In this document: one piece after another, positions 1 through 8,669 of the stretch
Position numbering within the stretch: position 1 is the first letter of the stretch
How the letters are laid out: every line of letters begins with the position of its first letter
DNA from: Paenibacillus hamazuiensis
GTDB taxonomy: Bacteria; Bacillota; Bacilli; Paenibacillales; NBRC-103111
Assembly (NCBI RefSeq): GCF_023276405.1
Contig: NZ_JALRMO010000001.1
Coordinates: 310,001 to 374,000 of the forward strand
Direction: 5' to 3'
Length of the DNA: 64,000 bases
Notes under the pieces: generated by a model
Database searches by the model: none
The model's input: the letters and a program-made list of their open reading frames with translations, nothing else
What the model was told of the DNA's origin: nothing
Made by a program: the position numbers and the translations under genes

Positions 1-483
1 ATCGGCACGGCTTCGCGGGAAGAGTCGTCCCGCTGGGCCCGGGAACACGGAGCGGATCACATCATCAATCACAGAGAAGCATTCGGTCCGCAGCTTGCGT
101 CGCTTGGCTTTGACGCCGTCGATTATATTGTCTGCCTGAACGATACGGTTTTGCATTGGGATAACATGGCCGAAGCGATAAGGCCACAGGGGAAAATTTG
201 CTCCATCGTTCCGGCGGGGAAGCCGGTTAATATGGACGCGATTTTTTTCAAAAGCGTTTCGTTCCATTGGGAGCTGATGTTTACCCGGCCGAAGTTTCAG
301 ACCGGCGATATGACGGAGCAGCATCGTGTGCTGAATGCGGCGGCCGATTTGATCGACGCCGGAAGGTTGAAAGAGACGATGACGCGGCGGCTTGAGCCGA
401 TCAACGCAGCGAACCTGAAATTGGCGCATGAAAAATTGCTCGCCGGCGACATGATCGGCAAGCTGGTTTTGGAAGGCTTTTAA
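1..483 (+). CDS. Zinc-type alcohol dehydrogenase-like protein, 3' part only
   Basis: The reading frame is open from base 1, so the gene begins before the window; 160 C-terminal residues are present. They match the C-terminal half of medium-chain (MDR) dehydrogenases: the end of the Rossmann domain with REHGADHIINH, then a strand reading CSIVPAGKPVNMD and the closing motif GDMIGKLVLEGF. The likely role is an NADPH-dependent reductase of the quinone oxidoreductase / zinc-type ADH-like group. Zinc ligands, if present, lie upstream and cannot be checked. An ATG at 151 is internal and is not the start. No strong terminator follows. Family is confident; substrate is unknown. Confidence 0.8.
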   Translation: MGTASREESSRWAREHGADHIINHREAFGPQLASLGFDAVDYIVCLNDTVLHWDNMAEAIRPQGKICSIVPAGKPVNMDAIFFKSVSFHWELMFTRPKFQTGDMTEQHRVLNAAADLIDAGRLKETMTRRLEPINAANLKLAHEKLLAGDMIGKLVLEGF

Positions 484-590
484 ACCGTGCTGCAAACGAA
501 TGGAGCTAACCCGAAGAGGGGGCTCCTTTTCGGCGTTTCCGCCTGCCTGGAGACAATTGGCTCGCATCGGCAGAATTCGGATAAGCGGCT

Positions 591-631
591 GAAATGAGTT
601 TATTGAGCTTGAAGCCCATCGCCGGTATAGT
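591..631 (+). promoter_or_regulatory. Candidate promoter with upstream box before the beta-helix gene
   Basis: GAAATGAGTTTATTG (591-605) is followed 20 bases later by TATAGT (626-631). TTGAGC (603-608) and TATAGT are 17 bases apart, as in a sigma-A promoter. The same arrangement with the same spacing is found at 7563-7603 in front of the ABC importer, which suggests one activator, possibly the AraC protein at 11287, serves both. The promoter assignment is inference. Confidence 0.55.
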
Positions 632-770
632 GGATTCGAATCAGTCCGCGTGCGGATATCGTGTCGCCCGGACCGGCACTTTCATAAGACTCGCTAAAGG
701 ATAGCAGCCGGACGAAGCTGCACTTTGCAGCGAGCGATTATGAAAGCGTAAACAATAAAAAGGAGGTAAG

Positions 771-3700
771 ATGATGATGAAATGCTGGGGAACGAGGTGG
801 ACTTCCGCATTCGTCGCAGCACTGCTTTTGCTGGGCGGCTGGCTTCAGGCAGCGGTCATTCCCGCTGAAGCGGCCGGTACGGGCTTGGAAGCTGCGGGGA
901 CGACCGGGACAGCAGGGACTGCAGGAACAACCTATTACGTCGATGCAACCGCAGGCAGCGACAACAATTCCGGCATAAGCGAGAGTTCGGCGTGGAAGAC
1001 GCTGGGGAAGGTCAACTCCACCGTATTTCAGCCGGGCGACCGCATACTGCTTAAGTCCGGGGAAAGCTGGGAAGGCCAGCTGTGGCCGAAGGGCTCAGGC
1101 AGCGCGGGCAGCCCGATCGTGATCGACCGTTACGGGACGGGAGACAAACCGAAAATCGGCGGTAATGGACTGGTGAACGATGCGGTGCGCCTGTTCAACC
1201 AGGAGTATTGGGAGATCCGCAATCTGGATATCTCCAATGCGAAGCCGGCCACCTCCACTCCGGGCGAAAATTTGGGCGATTACCGCGGGATTCATATTTC
1301 CGGAGACAACAGCCGGCAGCTCAGTTATTTCCGCATCAGCGGAGTCGACGTGCATGACGTGACCGGGGAAATCAACTGGATCAGCGGCACGCAGCCGGAT
1401 CCGCCGGAGCCGGGCATCCGTTTCAAAACCGGCTGGGACGGTTCGAAAAAAACGGGCGGCATCGTGTTCGATACGACCGTGCCAGACATTTTTAACCCGC
1501 CGAACCAGGCTACGGTGATCAATGACGTGGTCGTCGAGAAATCGACGATCCGCAATACTTCTTTTGCCGGCATTACATTTAAGCAGTATACCGGGGACGG
1601 TAAAAACGAAAATGGAGAAACCATTGCGACGGCGACCGGATGGGGCACCCGCGCGAATGCATCCGATCCGAAATTTACGCCGCATACGAATATCGTCATC
1701 CGCGACAATTTCATCACGCAGGAAGGCACCGCTTACGGCTGCAACGGGATGTATTTGACCAACATTCGCGGCGGCCTTGTGGAGCGAAATGTCGTCTACC
1801 GCGCCGGTACTTCCGGCATCGAAACGTATTACGCCGACGACATCGTCATCCAGCACAACGAAGTGTACGAAACGCAGCAGAAGGCGGGAGGCGCCGACTC
1901 GAACGGGATCGACCCGGATAAGGGGACAACGAAAATCCTGATCCAATACAACTACGTCCACGATAACGGGGACGGCATTCTCATCTGCCAGTTTTCCTTC
2001 GGCAATACGGTCATCCGCTATAACGTGATCAAGAGCAACACCCGCTACCCGATTTATTTGCATTCGGATGCGGCGGCGGTGGCGGAAGTGTACAACAATA
2101 CGATTTACAACGACAAAAGCAATTATTTGATCTACGGCTACGGCAGCTCGCTTAACGCCAAATACAACATCCGTAATAACAATATTTACTCGACGCAGGC
2201 CGGTGCCGTCTTAACGACAAGCAGTACGATTGTATACGAAAACAACAACTACTACGGCGCTGCGCTGCAAATACCGCCGGGCGATGCGCTCGCGCTCCAG
2301 GTCGACCCGAAATTCGCCGGGCCTTTGACAGGCCCTTCCGGCACGGCCGAATCCGGCCCGAGGCTCGACTCGGCGCTTGGCTTTCGCTCTCAATCGGGCG
2401 CGCTGACGGTGAATACGGGCAAGGCCGTGCCGGAGAACGGGGGCGTGGATTACGCGGGCCGCGCTTTATACAACGGCTTGCCGGATATCGGAGCGTTTGA
2501 ATATTATACGGCGGAGGGAAAGCTTACGGAATCCGTGAACGGACGGGTCAAAGACGGCACCGGCAGGCCGGTGCCGGGAGCCAAAGTGACTCTGATGTCC
2601 GGCGGCACATCCTACACGGCATTGAGCGATGCGAAAGGATACTATTCGATTGCAGATGTTCCTTTTGCCGAAAATGTGACGTTAACCGCGGAAAAAGCGG
2701 GTTATGACGCGGGAACGGCTGCTGTTTCCGTGCAGCCGCCGAACACGGTGACGCAGGACCTGACGATCACATCGAACAGTCCGTTCGGAAGCGTAACCGG
2801 CCAGATCCTCGACGAGCGCGCCGACCCGCTGGCGGGCGCATCGATCGCCGTCATGTACGGATCGGAAGCGGTCGCTTCGGGAACGTCCGACGGCAGCGGC
2901 ATCTTCAACCTGGCCCAAGTGCCGATCGGCGAAGGCTATACGGTAACAGCATCGAAGGAGGGATACCGGAACGCGGAGCGCGGCAATGTGACCGTTTCGC
3001 CCGGCGGCGTAACGGATCTGAAGCAGCTGGTTGTGGCAGGCCGCACGGCTGAAGTGGAATTTTTCCACCGGTTTAACTCGCTGGCAACAGGGGGAATAAG
3101 CTCAGGAGGCGGACTCACCGTAAGCTCCAGCGGGGGGAAAGTCGAGGTGGTCGAATTGCCGGGCGCGGAAGATAAAAGCGTGAAGCTCACCCGCTCGGCG
3201 AACAGCGGCAGCACGAGTTTGTCGCAAACATTCCCTGCCCCGCTCAAAGGGATAGTGACGATTGAAGCGGATATAATGAGAAACGATCCGTACGTTTCCG
3301 GCAACAACTGGTTCGGCGTACCGTACGTGTACGGCAGCGCAAATACGAGCCCCGGCGTCAGCGTGGCTTTCAGCAAAAACAAGATCAGAGCCTATAAAGG
3401 AACCGCCGACACGGAGCTTATGGATTATATGTTGGGCCGATGGTACAACCTGCGGATGGTTGTGAATACGGTAAACCAAACGTTCGATTTGTACATCGAC
3501 GGCGCGCTTATCATCGACGATGCCGCATTCCGCAGGGATATGCCGGATATCGGCAAAATCGACTTTTATGCGAACAGCTCGAACTACGGCAGCGTTCATG
3601 TCGACAACATCCGAATTACCCAAGGCATCGGGTACGGGAAAAACGACGCCTTGTTGATCGGCCTGACGAGCAGCGCCGGAGCGCTCAGCCGTCTGGACGA

Positions 3701-5261
3701 GACGCGTTTTGCGATCGATGTCCCCGGCGACCGGGAAAGCATTTCGCTTACGCCGACGGCGGGCAGCCCTTTCGTCAAGGCGATTCTTGTGAACGGAATC
3801 CCGACCGCAAGCGGAACGGCGTCGGCGGACGTCCGGTTGACAGGGGATCAAACGGTCATTCCCGTCGTCGTCACAGCGGAGGATGGGATAACGCAGCGAA
3901 CCTACACCGTAACGGTCAACCGGTTTTCTCCGGCGATGGATTCCTCGTTAAAGCAGCTGGCGATCAGCGTAGGGACGCTTATGCCCGAATTTAACAAGGA
4001 CATCACCTTGTATTCGGCGGCGGTTCCTTTTGATGTGCAAAATATAACGATCACCCCGACCGCCGGTTACGAGCTTGCGGACATCACGATCAGAGGCCGC
4101 ACGGTCGTCAGCGGCAAACCGTCCGCTCCAATCCCGCTCGCCGAAGGGGATAACCCGATTGAGATCTCGGTCGTTTCTGCGGACGGCACCGCAAACACGA
4201 CGTATACGGTGATCGTCAAGCGGGAAGCGGCGCCTTACGGGCAGATCGCCGGTATCGTCAAAGATACGGACGGCGGCCTGTTGGCCGAAGCGGAAGTCGT
4301 CTTGACCGCGGAAGGAAGCGGCGACCGCAAAACGGTTACAGACGCCAGCGGCGCCTATTCGTTTAAGGACGTAACACCCGGATCGAATTACACGGTCACG
4401 GCTTCCAAGGCCGGATATGACAGCGCGGCGGTTAGCGGCGTGACGGTGGCACGGGGGCAGACGACGAATGTGAGCGTGTTGTCGCTGGCCGGCCCGCCTC
4501 CGGTTTTGAAGGTTCACCAAACGGGCGGAACGATTCGTACGGCTTCGGTGGACATCACCGGACTGCTCGATAGGCCTGCCGTCGTTACGATCAACGGCAG
4601 TCCCATACCCGTAACGGCGGATTTGAAGTTTGCCAAGACGATTCAGCTGCAGCAGGGCAGCAACCGTATCGTCATCGAGGCGATTGCCGCCTCCGGCAAA
4701 AAGGCCGTTCCGGTAACGCTGGATTATTTCGTAGATTCGATCGCTCCTGTTATTAAGCTGAATCAGAGCGGCGGAACGGTGCGAGAGGCGGTCTACGTCC
4801 TTTCCGGCACTGTAAGCGAACCGGCCTCCGTTACGGTAAACGGTGCGCGGCTTCCGCTTGCGGACGGACTGAGCTTCAACGCCAGCGTTACGCTTAAGGA
4901 AGGGGATAATACGTTTGTGTTCCAAGCGGTCGACACTGCCGGCAACGATTCCGCACCGGCAACCATTCACTTGGTGCTGGACACGACGGCGCCCGTCATA
5001 AGATTAAACGAACCGGGGAGAAAAACGGGCAACCATTACAACGTCGATAAAACCGCATTAACGGTCACCGGCCGGTTGAGCGAACCGGGTGAGGTATATG
5101 TGAACGGTGTGAAGGCGGAAGTGCGGCCCGATCTGACGTTTACGGCCACCATCGAGCTGAGGCCGGGTATGAACCGGATCGAGGCCATGGCCCGCGATCT
5201 GGCAGGCAATGCGGCGGAGCCGGCCGGTTACAACGCAGTGCCTTCGGGCGCAAAGCCGTAA
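771..5261 (+). CDS. Secreted multidomain right-handed beta-helix protein (1496 aa)
   Basis: The start is ATG at 771 (three consecutive ATGs) after AAAGGAGGT. Residues about 1-35 form a signal peptide ending near AEAAG. Residues about 55-580 form a right-handed parallel beta-helix of the pectate-lyase-like type, opening with TYYVDATAGSDNNSG and ending GLPDIGAFEYY. Then come two carboxypeptidase-regulatory-like beta domains (about 585-665 and 667-750), a concanavalin/LamG-like sandwich (about 755-955), two cadherin-like beta-sandwich repeats (about 960-1055 and 1057-1152), a third carboxypeptidase-regulatory-like domain (about 1155-1240), and three Ig-like repeats built around APVIKLN and DxAGN motifs. 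No S-layer or sortase anchor is visible, so it is probably released. It is likely a polysaccharide lyase, hydrolase or binding protein working with the importer and GH115 enzyme downstream. Substrate and catalytic residues are not assigned. Confidence 0.85.
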   Translation: MMMKCWGTRWTSAFVAALLLLGGWLQAAVIPAEAAGTGLEAAGTTGTAGTAGTTYYVDATAGSDNNSGISESSAWKTLGKVNSTVFQPGDRILLKSGESWEGQLWPKGSGSAGSPIVIDRYGTGDKPKIGGNGLVNDAVRLFNQEYWEIRNLDISNAKPATSTPGENLGDYRGIHISGDNSRQLSYFRISGVDVHDVTGEINWISGTQPDPPEPGIRFKTGWDGSKKTGGIVFDTTVPDIFNPPNQATVINDVVVEKSTIRNTSFAGITFKQYTGDGKNENGETIATATGWGTRANASDPKFTPHTNIVIRDNFITQEGTAYGCNGMYLTNIRGGLVERNVVYRAGTSGIETYYADDIVIQHNEVYETQQKAGGADSNGIDPDKGTTKILIQYNYVHDNGDGILICQFSFGNTVIRYNVIKSNTRYPIYLHSDAAAVAEVYNNTIYNDKSNYLIYGYGSSLNAKYNIRNNNIYSTQAGAVLTTSSTIVYENNNYYGAALQIPPGDALALQVDPKFAGPLTGPSGTAESGPRLDSALGFRSQSGALTVNTGKAVPENGGVDYAGRALYNGLPDIGAFEYYTAEGKLTESVNGRVKDGTGRPVPGAKVTLMSGGTSYTALSDAKGYYSIADVPFAENVTLTAEKAGYDAGTAAVSVQPPNTVTQDLTITSNSPFGSVTGQILDERADPLAGASIAVMYGSEAVASGTSDGSGIFNLAQVPIGEGYTVTASKEGYRNAERGNVTVSPGGVTDLKQLVVAGRTAEVEFFHRFNSLATGGISSGGGLTVSSSGGKVEVVELPGAEDKSVKLTRSANSGSTSLSQTFPAPLKGIVTIEADIMRNDPYVSGNNWFGVPYVYGSANTSPGVSVAFSKNKIRAYKGTADTELMDYMLGRWYNLRMVVNTVNQTFDLYIDGALIIDDAAFRRDMPDIGKIDFYANSSNYGSVHVDNIRITQGIGYGKNDALLIGLTSSAGALSRLDETRFAIDVPGDRESISLTPTAGSPFVKAILVNGIPTASGTASADVRLTGDQTVIPVVVTAEDGITQRTYTVTVNRFSPAMDSSLKQLAISVGTLMPEFNKDITLYSAAVPFDVQNITITPTAGYELADITIRGRTVVSGKPSAPIPLAEGDNPIEISVVSADGTANTTYTVIVKREAAPYGQIAGIVKDTDGGLLAEAEVVLTAEGSGDRKTVTDASGAYSFKDVTPGSNYTVTASKAGYDSAAVSGVTVARGQTTNVSVLSLAGPPPVLKVHQTGGTIRTASVDITGLLDRPAVVTINGSPIPVTADLKFAKTIQLQQGSNRIVIEAIAASGKKAVPVTLDYFVDSIAPVIKLNQSGGTVREAVYVLSGTVSEPASVTVNGARLPLADGLSFNASVTLKEGDNTFVFQAVDTAGNDSAPATIHLVLDTTAPVIRLNEPGRKTGNHYNVDKTALTVTGRLSEPGEVYVNGVKAEVRPDLTFTATIELRPGMNRIEAMARDLAGNAAEPAGYNAVPSGAKP

Positions 5262-5270
5262 GTTAAAATG

Positions 5271-5304
5271 AAAAATGCCCGAGCCGGAGCTCGGGCATTT
5301 TTTC
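5271..5304 (+). terminator. Rho-independent terminator after the beta-helix gene
   Basis: The arms AATGCCCGAGC and GCTCGGGCATT pair around a CGGA loop and are followed by a T run. It lies 10 bases after the stop codon. Confidence 0.9.
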
Positions 5305-5404
5305 GTTGTATAGGAAATTATGCGAGGCCAATTTTTGTGGATAACCGGGGGCTCCCCCAGAAGTAATCGGAATAGGCTACAGAGGATTACTTCACTTCTG
5401 GGGG
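5305..5404. repeat. Terminator-associated intergenic repeat, copy A, with inverted repeat
   Basis: Directly after the T run comes GGAAATTATGCG, then AATTTTTGTGGATAACCGGGG. Related sequences follow the terminators at 55573 and 62137. Within copy A, CCCCCAGAAGT (about 5353) and ACTTCTGGGGG (about 5393) are inverted and could form a stem that also pairs GTAATC with GATTAC. The function is unknown. Confidence 0.6.
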
Positions 5405-5457
5405 ATTTGATCCGGTCATGCATGGCATCCTTTTTTGCCACCCGATTGCCTGCCGCT

Positions 5458-6858
5458 TTAAGCCGCGGTGCGCCTGCGCAGGCCAAAAGCCGTGACGGCC
5501 AGGCCGAGGACGGACGCGGCAATCGGCACGAGCAGAGCCGTACGGTAGCCGTCAAGCAGCGACTGCGTCGTTCCATCGGGAACGGTGGCGGCGATGTTTA
5601 CGGCGGTCACGACGGCAAGACCGAGCGCCGCGCCGAACTGGAAGGATGTGTTCAGAAGACCGCCGGCAAGCCCTTGCTCTTCTTCCGAAATTCCGTCCGT
5701 AGCGGCGATGGTGAGCGGACCGTAGGTCAGGGAAAAGGCGAGGCCGGTTAGAATCATGGTCGGAAACATAGCTGCGTAGGTCCAGTCGAGGCCGATCGGC
5801 AGGAACAGGGCATAAGCTGCGGCGGCAAGGCAAAAGCCGCCGAAAATAACCGGTATGTTGCCGAAGCGGTTCACGAGCCGCGGCGTCAGCGTCGGGGCAA
5901 GCACGGAATCTATGCCGACTGCGAGCAGCGCGAGACCGGTTTCGAGCGACGACCAGCCGCGCAGCTCCTGCAGGTACAAGACGGCTACGAATTGGAAACC
6001 GAAAAATGAGCCGGCAAACGCCATCGCGCCAAGGTTGGCCCGAACCAGCGAGCTTGTGGAAAGAATGCCGAGACGCATCAGCGGTGAGGCGGAACGCCGC
6101 TCGATCGCCGTGAAGGCCGCCAGAAGCACGATACTGCCGGCAAATATGGCGATCGTCCAGCCCCATCCCATGTTGGGCGCCTCAACCACGCCGTAGACAA
6201 GGAGAAGCATCGCTCCCGTCACAGTGATCGCTCCCGCAAGGTCGAAGCCTCGCGCGGAAGGCGCCGGCCGGCCCGAATTCGGAATGAGACGGATGGCGGC
6301 GAGGAAGATTACAAGCGCCAGAACAACCGGGCCGTAAAATACCCATCGCCAGCTGATTTCGCTTAACAGGCCTCCGACGACGAGTCCGAGGGAGAAACCG
6401 GCTGCCGCAGTCCCGGCATAAACGAGCAGAGCTTTGTTGCGGGCAGGACCTTCGGCGAAGCTTGTCGTGATGATGGATAAGCCGGCGGGTGTCATAAACG
6501 CCGCGCTTACGCCAGTAACGAACCTGGCAACGATCAGCATCCAGCCTTCGCTCGACAGCCCGCCCAAGCCGGAAAATACCAAAAATATGCCGAGCCAGGT
6601 CAGAAACATTTTCCTTCGTCCAAACAGATCCGCCGCCCTTCCTCCGAGCAGCATGAAGCCGCCGTAGCCGAGCACGTATGCGCTCACTACCCACTGCAGC
6701 GAGCCGGTGGACATGCCGAGTTCGGAGCGTATCGACGGCAGGGCTACGCCAATCATCGATACGTCGATCCCCTCCAGAAAAATGGCGCCGCACAGTACGA
6801 ATAATAAACCCCATGATACTTTGCTTGTATTTAAGTTGCTTTGAGTTTTTTCCCTCAT
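5458..6858 (-). CDS. MFS multidrug exporter, DHA2 (EmrB/QacA) type
   Basis: The 466-residue polytopic membrane protein has the DHA2 hallmarks near the N terminus: LEGIDVSMIGVALPSI in the first helix and the cytoplasmic loop motif A as GGRAADLFGRRK (about residues 72-83). Proteins of this type export hydrophobic drugs or metabolites by proton antiport. The ATG at 6858 has a GAGGGGG ribosome site upstream. It is a single gene on the minus strand. Its upstream region holds two near-palindromic sites (6996-7010, 7014-7029) that could bind a repressor, but no regulator gene is adjacent. Substrate unknown. Confidence 0.88.
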   Translation of the reverse strand: MREKTQSNLNTSKVSWGLLFVLCGAIFLEGIDVSMIGVALPSIRSELGMSTGSLQWVVSAYVLGYGGFMLLGGRAADLFGRRKMFLTWLGIFLVFSGLGGLSSEGWMLIVARFVTGVSAAFMTPAGLSIITTSFAEGPARNKALLVYAGTAAAGFSLGLVVGGLLSEISWRWVFYGPVVLALVIFLAAIRLIPNSGRPAPSARGFDLAGAITVTGAMLLLVYGVVEAPNMGWGWTIAIFAGSIVLLAAFTAIERRSASPLMRLGILSTSSLVRANLGAMAFAGSFFGFQFVAVLYLQELRGWSSLETGLALLAVGIDSVLAPTLTPRLVNRFGNIPVIFGGFCLAAAAYALFLPIGLDWTYAAMFPTMILTGLAFSLTYGPLTIAATDGISEEEQGLAGGLLNTSFQFGAALGLAVVTAVNIAATVPDGTTQSLLDGYRTALLVPIAASVLGLAVTAFGLRRRTAA

Positions 6859-6995
6859 TGGGTGTTCGCCCCCTCAGTAATGTAATCCGGCCGCCGGCGA
6901 AACGGTGAAATTGGAGCGCCGGTTGTCGTCCCGGCATAAGGAGATTATGCATCATATAGTCAATTTGGAGAAGTACGCACTTTATTGTGCCATTA

Positions 6996-7029
6996 ATACT
7001 AAATGGTGATATAGATACCAAAAGGTACC
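6996..7029 (-). promoter_or_regulatory. Tandem near-palindromes, candidate operator of the MFS gene
   Basis: GATACC-AAAA-GGTACC (7014-7029) is a 5-of-6 dyad. ATACT-AAAT-GGTGAT just upstream has the same layout with its centre about 19 bases away. Two helically phased sites in front of an exporter gene suggest repressor binding. This is inference from symmetry only. Confidence 0.35.
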
Positions 7030-7562
7030 GCCAAACTCTCCTGGCGAAGTAACTCGAAGATGCGCATTCGTGGTTATATTGAGGCGTTTGGTGCGAGCGG
7101 ACCAGTTGCTACGGAATTTGCTGCGAAGCTTATCTTCACTTTGCGTGGCGGAGCAGCGGTCGGTTCATCCTTGAGGGACATCGATTCAACATCCCCCCTG
7201 GCAGCACGGGGCCGGTCACCCGCCGTGCAATGCCGCAGCTCGCGAAAATTTTAACGGTTGCCACAGAGGTTATTGCAGGCAAATTGCGGATTTTAAAATG
7301 CTAACGGTTCTGGTTGAGGTTATTTGGGAAATAGGGTGATCTCTTAACGGATAATCCTTTAAATAAGCTCGCTGGAGACCGTTAGAAATTGAAAATGATC
7401 ATTTTGAGCCAAATAAGCTCCACCACAACCGTTACAGTTTACGAACGGCGTTCGGGCCGTGACTTAACCCTTCACTTTATCGCCAATAGCCGACGTTAAA
7501 GACCCGCCGAACGGTCGAAAACCCCCGCCGTATCAAGGAAACGGAAATCGGATAGGGCGGCG
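7030..7562. repeat. Intergenic region with TAACGG repeat units and 70 bp element copy 1
   Basis: No convincing gene is seen. TAACGG occurs at 7252, 7302 and 7345, and its complement in ACCGTTA at 7378 and AACCGTTAC at 7428. Two units carry GAGGTTATT and the inverted ones AATAAGCTC, so the units face each other. Bases 7401-7470 recur in opposite orientation at 51291-51360; the last 22 bases (7449-7470) are identical. Such clusters look like a miniature repeat family of this genome. Confidence 0.55.
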
Positions 7563-7603
7563 GAAATGAGTTTATTGCCGGACTCAAGGCCCCCGGATAT
7601 AGT
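7563..7603 (+). promoter_or_regulatory. Candidate promoter and activator box of the oligosaccharide importer
   Basis: GAAATGAGTTTATTG (7563-7577) is identical to 591-605 and lies 20 bases before TATAGT (7598-7603), the same distance as there. TTGCCG (7575-7580) could be the -35 with a 17-base spacer. About 90 bases separate it from the start codon. Confidence 0.55.
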
Positions 7604-7690
7604 GTAAATTGTTCAGCCCGGACCATAGGGCGAGAGGGAAGGAAGCTGCAGCGATCACCCGGGAAAGACACAGAGATACAGAAGGAAGGG

Positions 7691-8656
7691 ATGGCAATGG
7701 AGAAGCATCCGGCTCAAGTGACGATAAAGCCGTCGGTTCCCGTACTGACGGGGCGGCGCCGACGGGCCGTTTTTTTGCAGGATTACCAGCTGTATTTGCT
7801 GATCGGGCTGCCGATCGTTTATTTTCTGCTGTTCAAGTACGTTCCGATGTACGGAGCGGCGATTGCGTTTAAGGACTACAACATTTTTCAAGGCGTGCTC
7901 GGCAGCGAATGGGTCGGATTCGACAATTTCCGCCAGTTGTTTGCGATGAGCCAGTTTTACCAGGTCGTCCGCAATACGCTGCTGCTCAATGTGCTCGATT
8001 TGCTGTTTTCGTTTCCGGCGCCGATCGTGCTGGCGATACTGCTGAACGAGCTGCGGGTAGTGTGGTTCAAGAAAGCGGCGCAGACGATTTTGTACCTGCC
8101 GCATTTTATTTCGTGGGTCATCATCGGAGGGCTCGTTTACCAAATGTTCGCTAACAACGGCGGGCTTGTAAATAATCTGATTCAGGCGCTCGGCCTCCAG
8201 CCCATTCCGTTTCTGACGGACAAAAACAACTGGGTGCTCGTCTATCTCGGCACAGGCATCTGGCAGAGCGCCGGTTGGGGAACGATCATTTATTTGGCGG
8301 CGCTGACCGGCGTGAACAAGGAGCTGTACGAAGCGGCGGAGGTGGACGGAGCGGGCAGATTGAAAAAAATATGGCACATCACCTTGCCGGGCATCCGCTC
8401 GACCATCGTCGTCATGTTGATCATGCAGCTCGGCCATATCATGTCGATCGGCTTCGAGCGGCCTTACGTGATGAGCAACCCGCTGGTGATGGACTATGCG
8501 GAGGTCATCAGCACGTTTGTGTACAAAGCCGGTCTTCAGTCGGCACAGTTTTCGATCGCGACGGCGATGGGTCTGTTCCAGGCGTTCATCGGCATGATCT
8601 TTGTCATCAGCGCCAATGCGGTCGCCAAAAAGTTCGGGGAGCAAGGCATATGGTAA
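7691..8656 (+). CDS. Sugar ABC transporter permease, LplB type
   Basis: This 319-321 residue permease has six predicted membrane segments. Its cytoplasmic EAA loop, YEAAEVDGAGRLKKIWHITLPG, contacts the ATPase. It belongs to the LplB/YtcP branch that pairs with the second permease and the lipoprotein just downstream to import oligosaccharides. Two in-frame ATGs are possible: 7691, which abuts GAAGGAAGGG, and 7697, which has the better 7-8 base spacing and is my preferred start. No ATPase gene is in the cluster; such importers commonly use a shared MsmX-type ATPase encoded elsewhere. Confidence 0.92.
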   Translation: MAMEKHPAQVTIKPSVPVLTGRRRRAVFLQDYQLYLLIGLPIVYFLLFKYVPMYGAAIAFKDYNIFQGVLGSEWVGFDNFRQLFAMSQFYQVVRNTLLLNVLDLLFSFPAPIVLAILLNELRVVWFKKAAQTILYLPHFISWVIIGGLVYQMFANNGGLVNNLIQALGLQPIPFLTDKNNWVLVYLGTGIWQSAGWGTIIYLAALTGVNKELYEAAEVDGAGRLKKIWHITLPGIRSTIVVMLIMQLGHIMSIGFERPYVMSNPLVMDYAEVISTFVYKAGLQSAQFSIATAMGLFQAFIGMIFVISANAVAKKFGEQGIW

Positions 8657-8669
8657 GGGGGCGAATCAA

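Noticed and set aside
1095-2063. Minus-strand frame of 322 codons inside the beta-helix gene
   Set aside because: It is a shadow of the repetitive beta-helix coding sequence, without start context or known domain.
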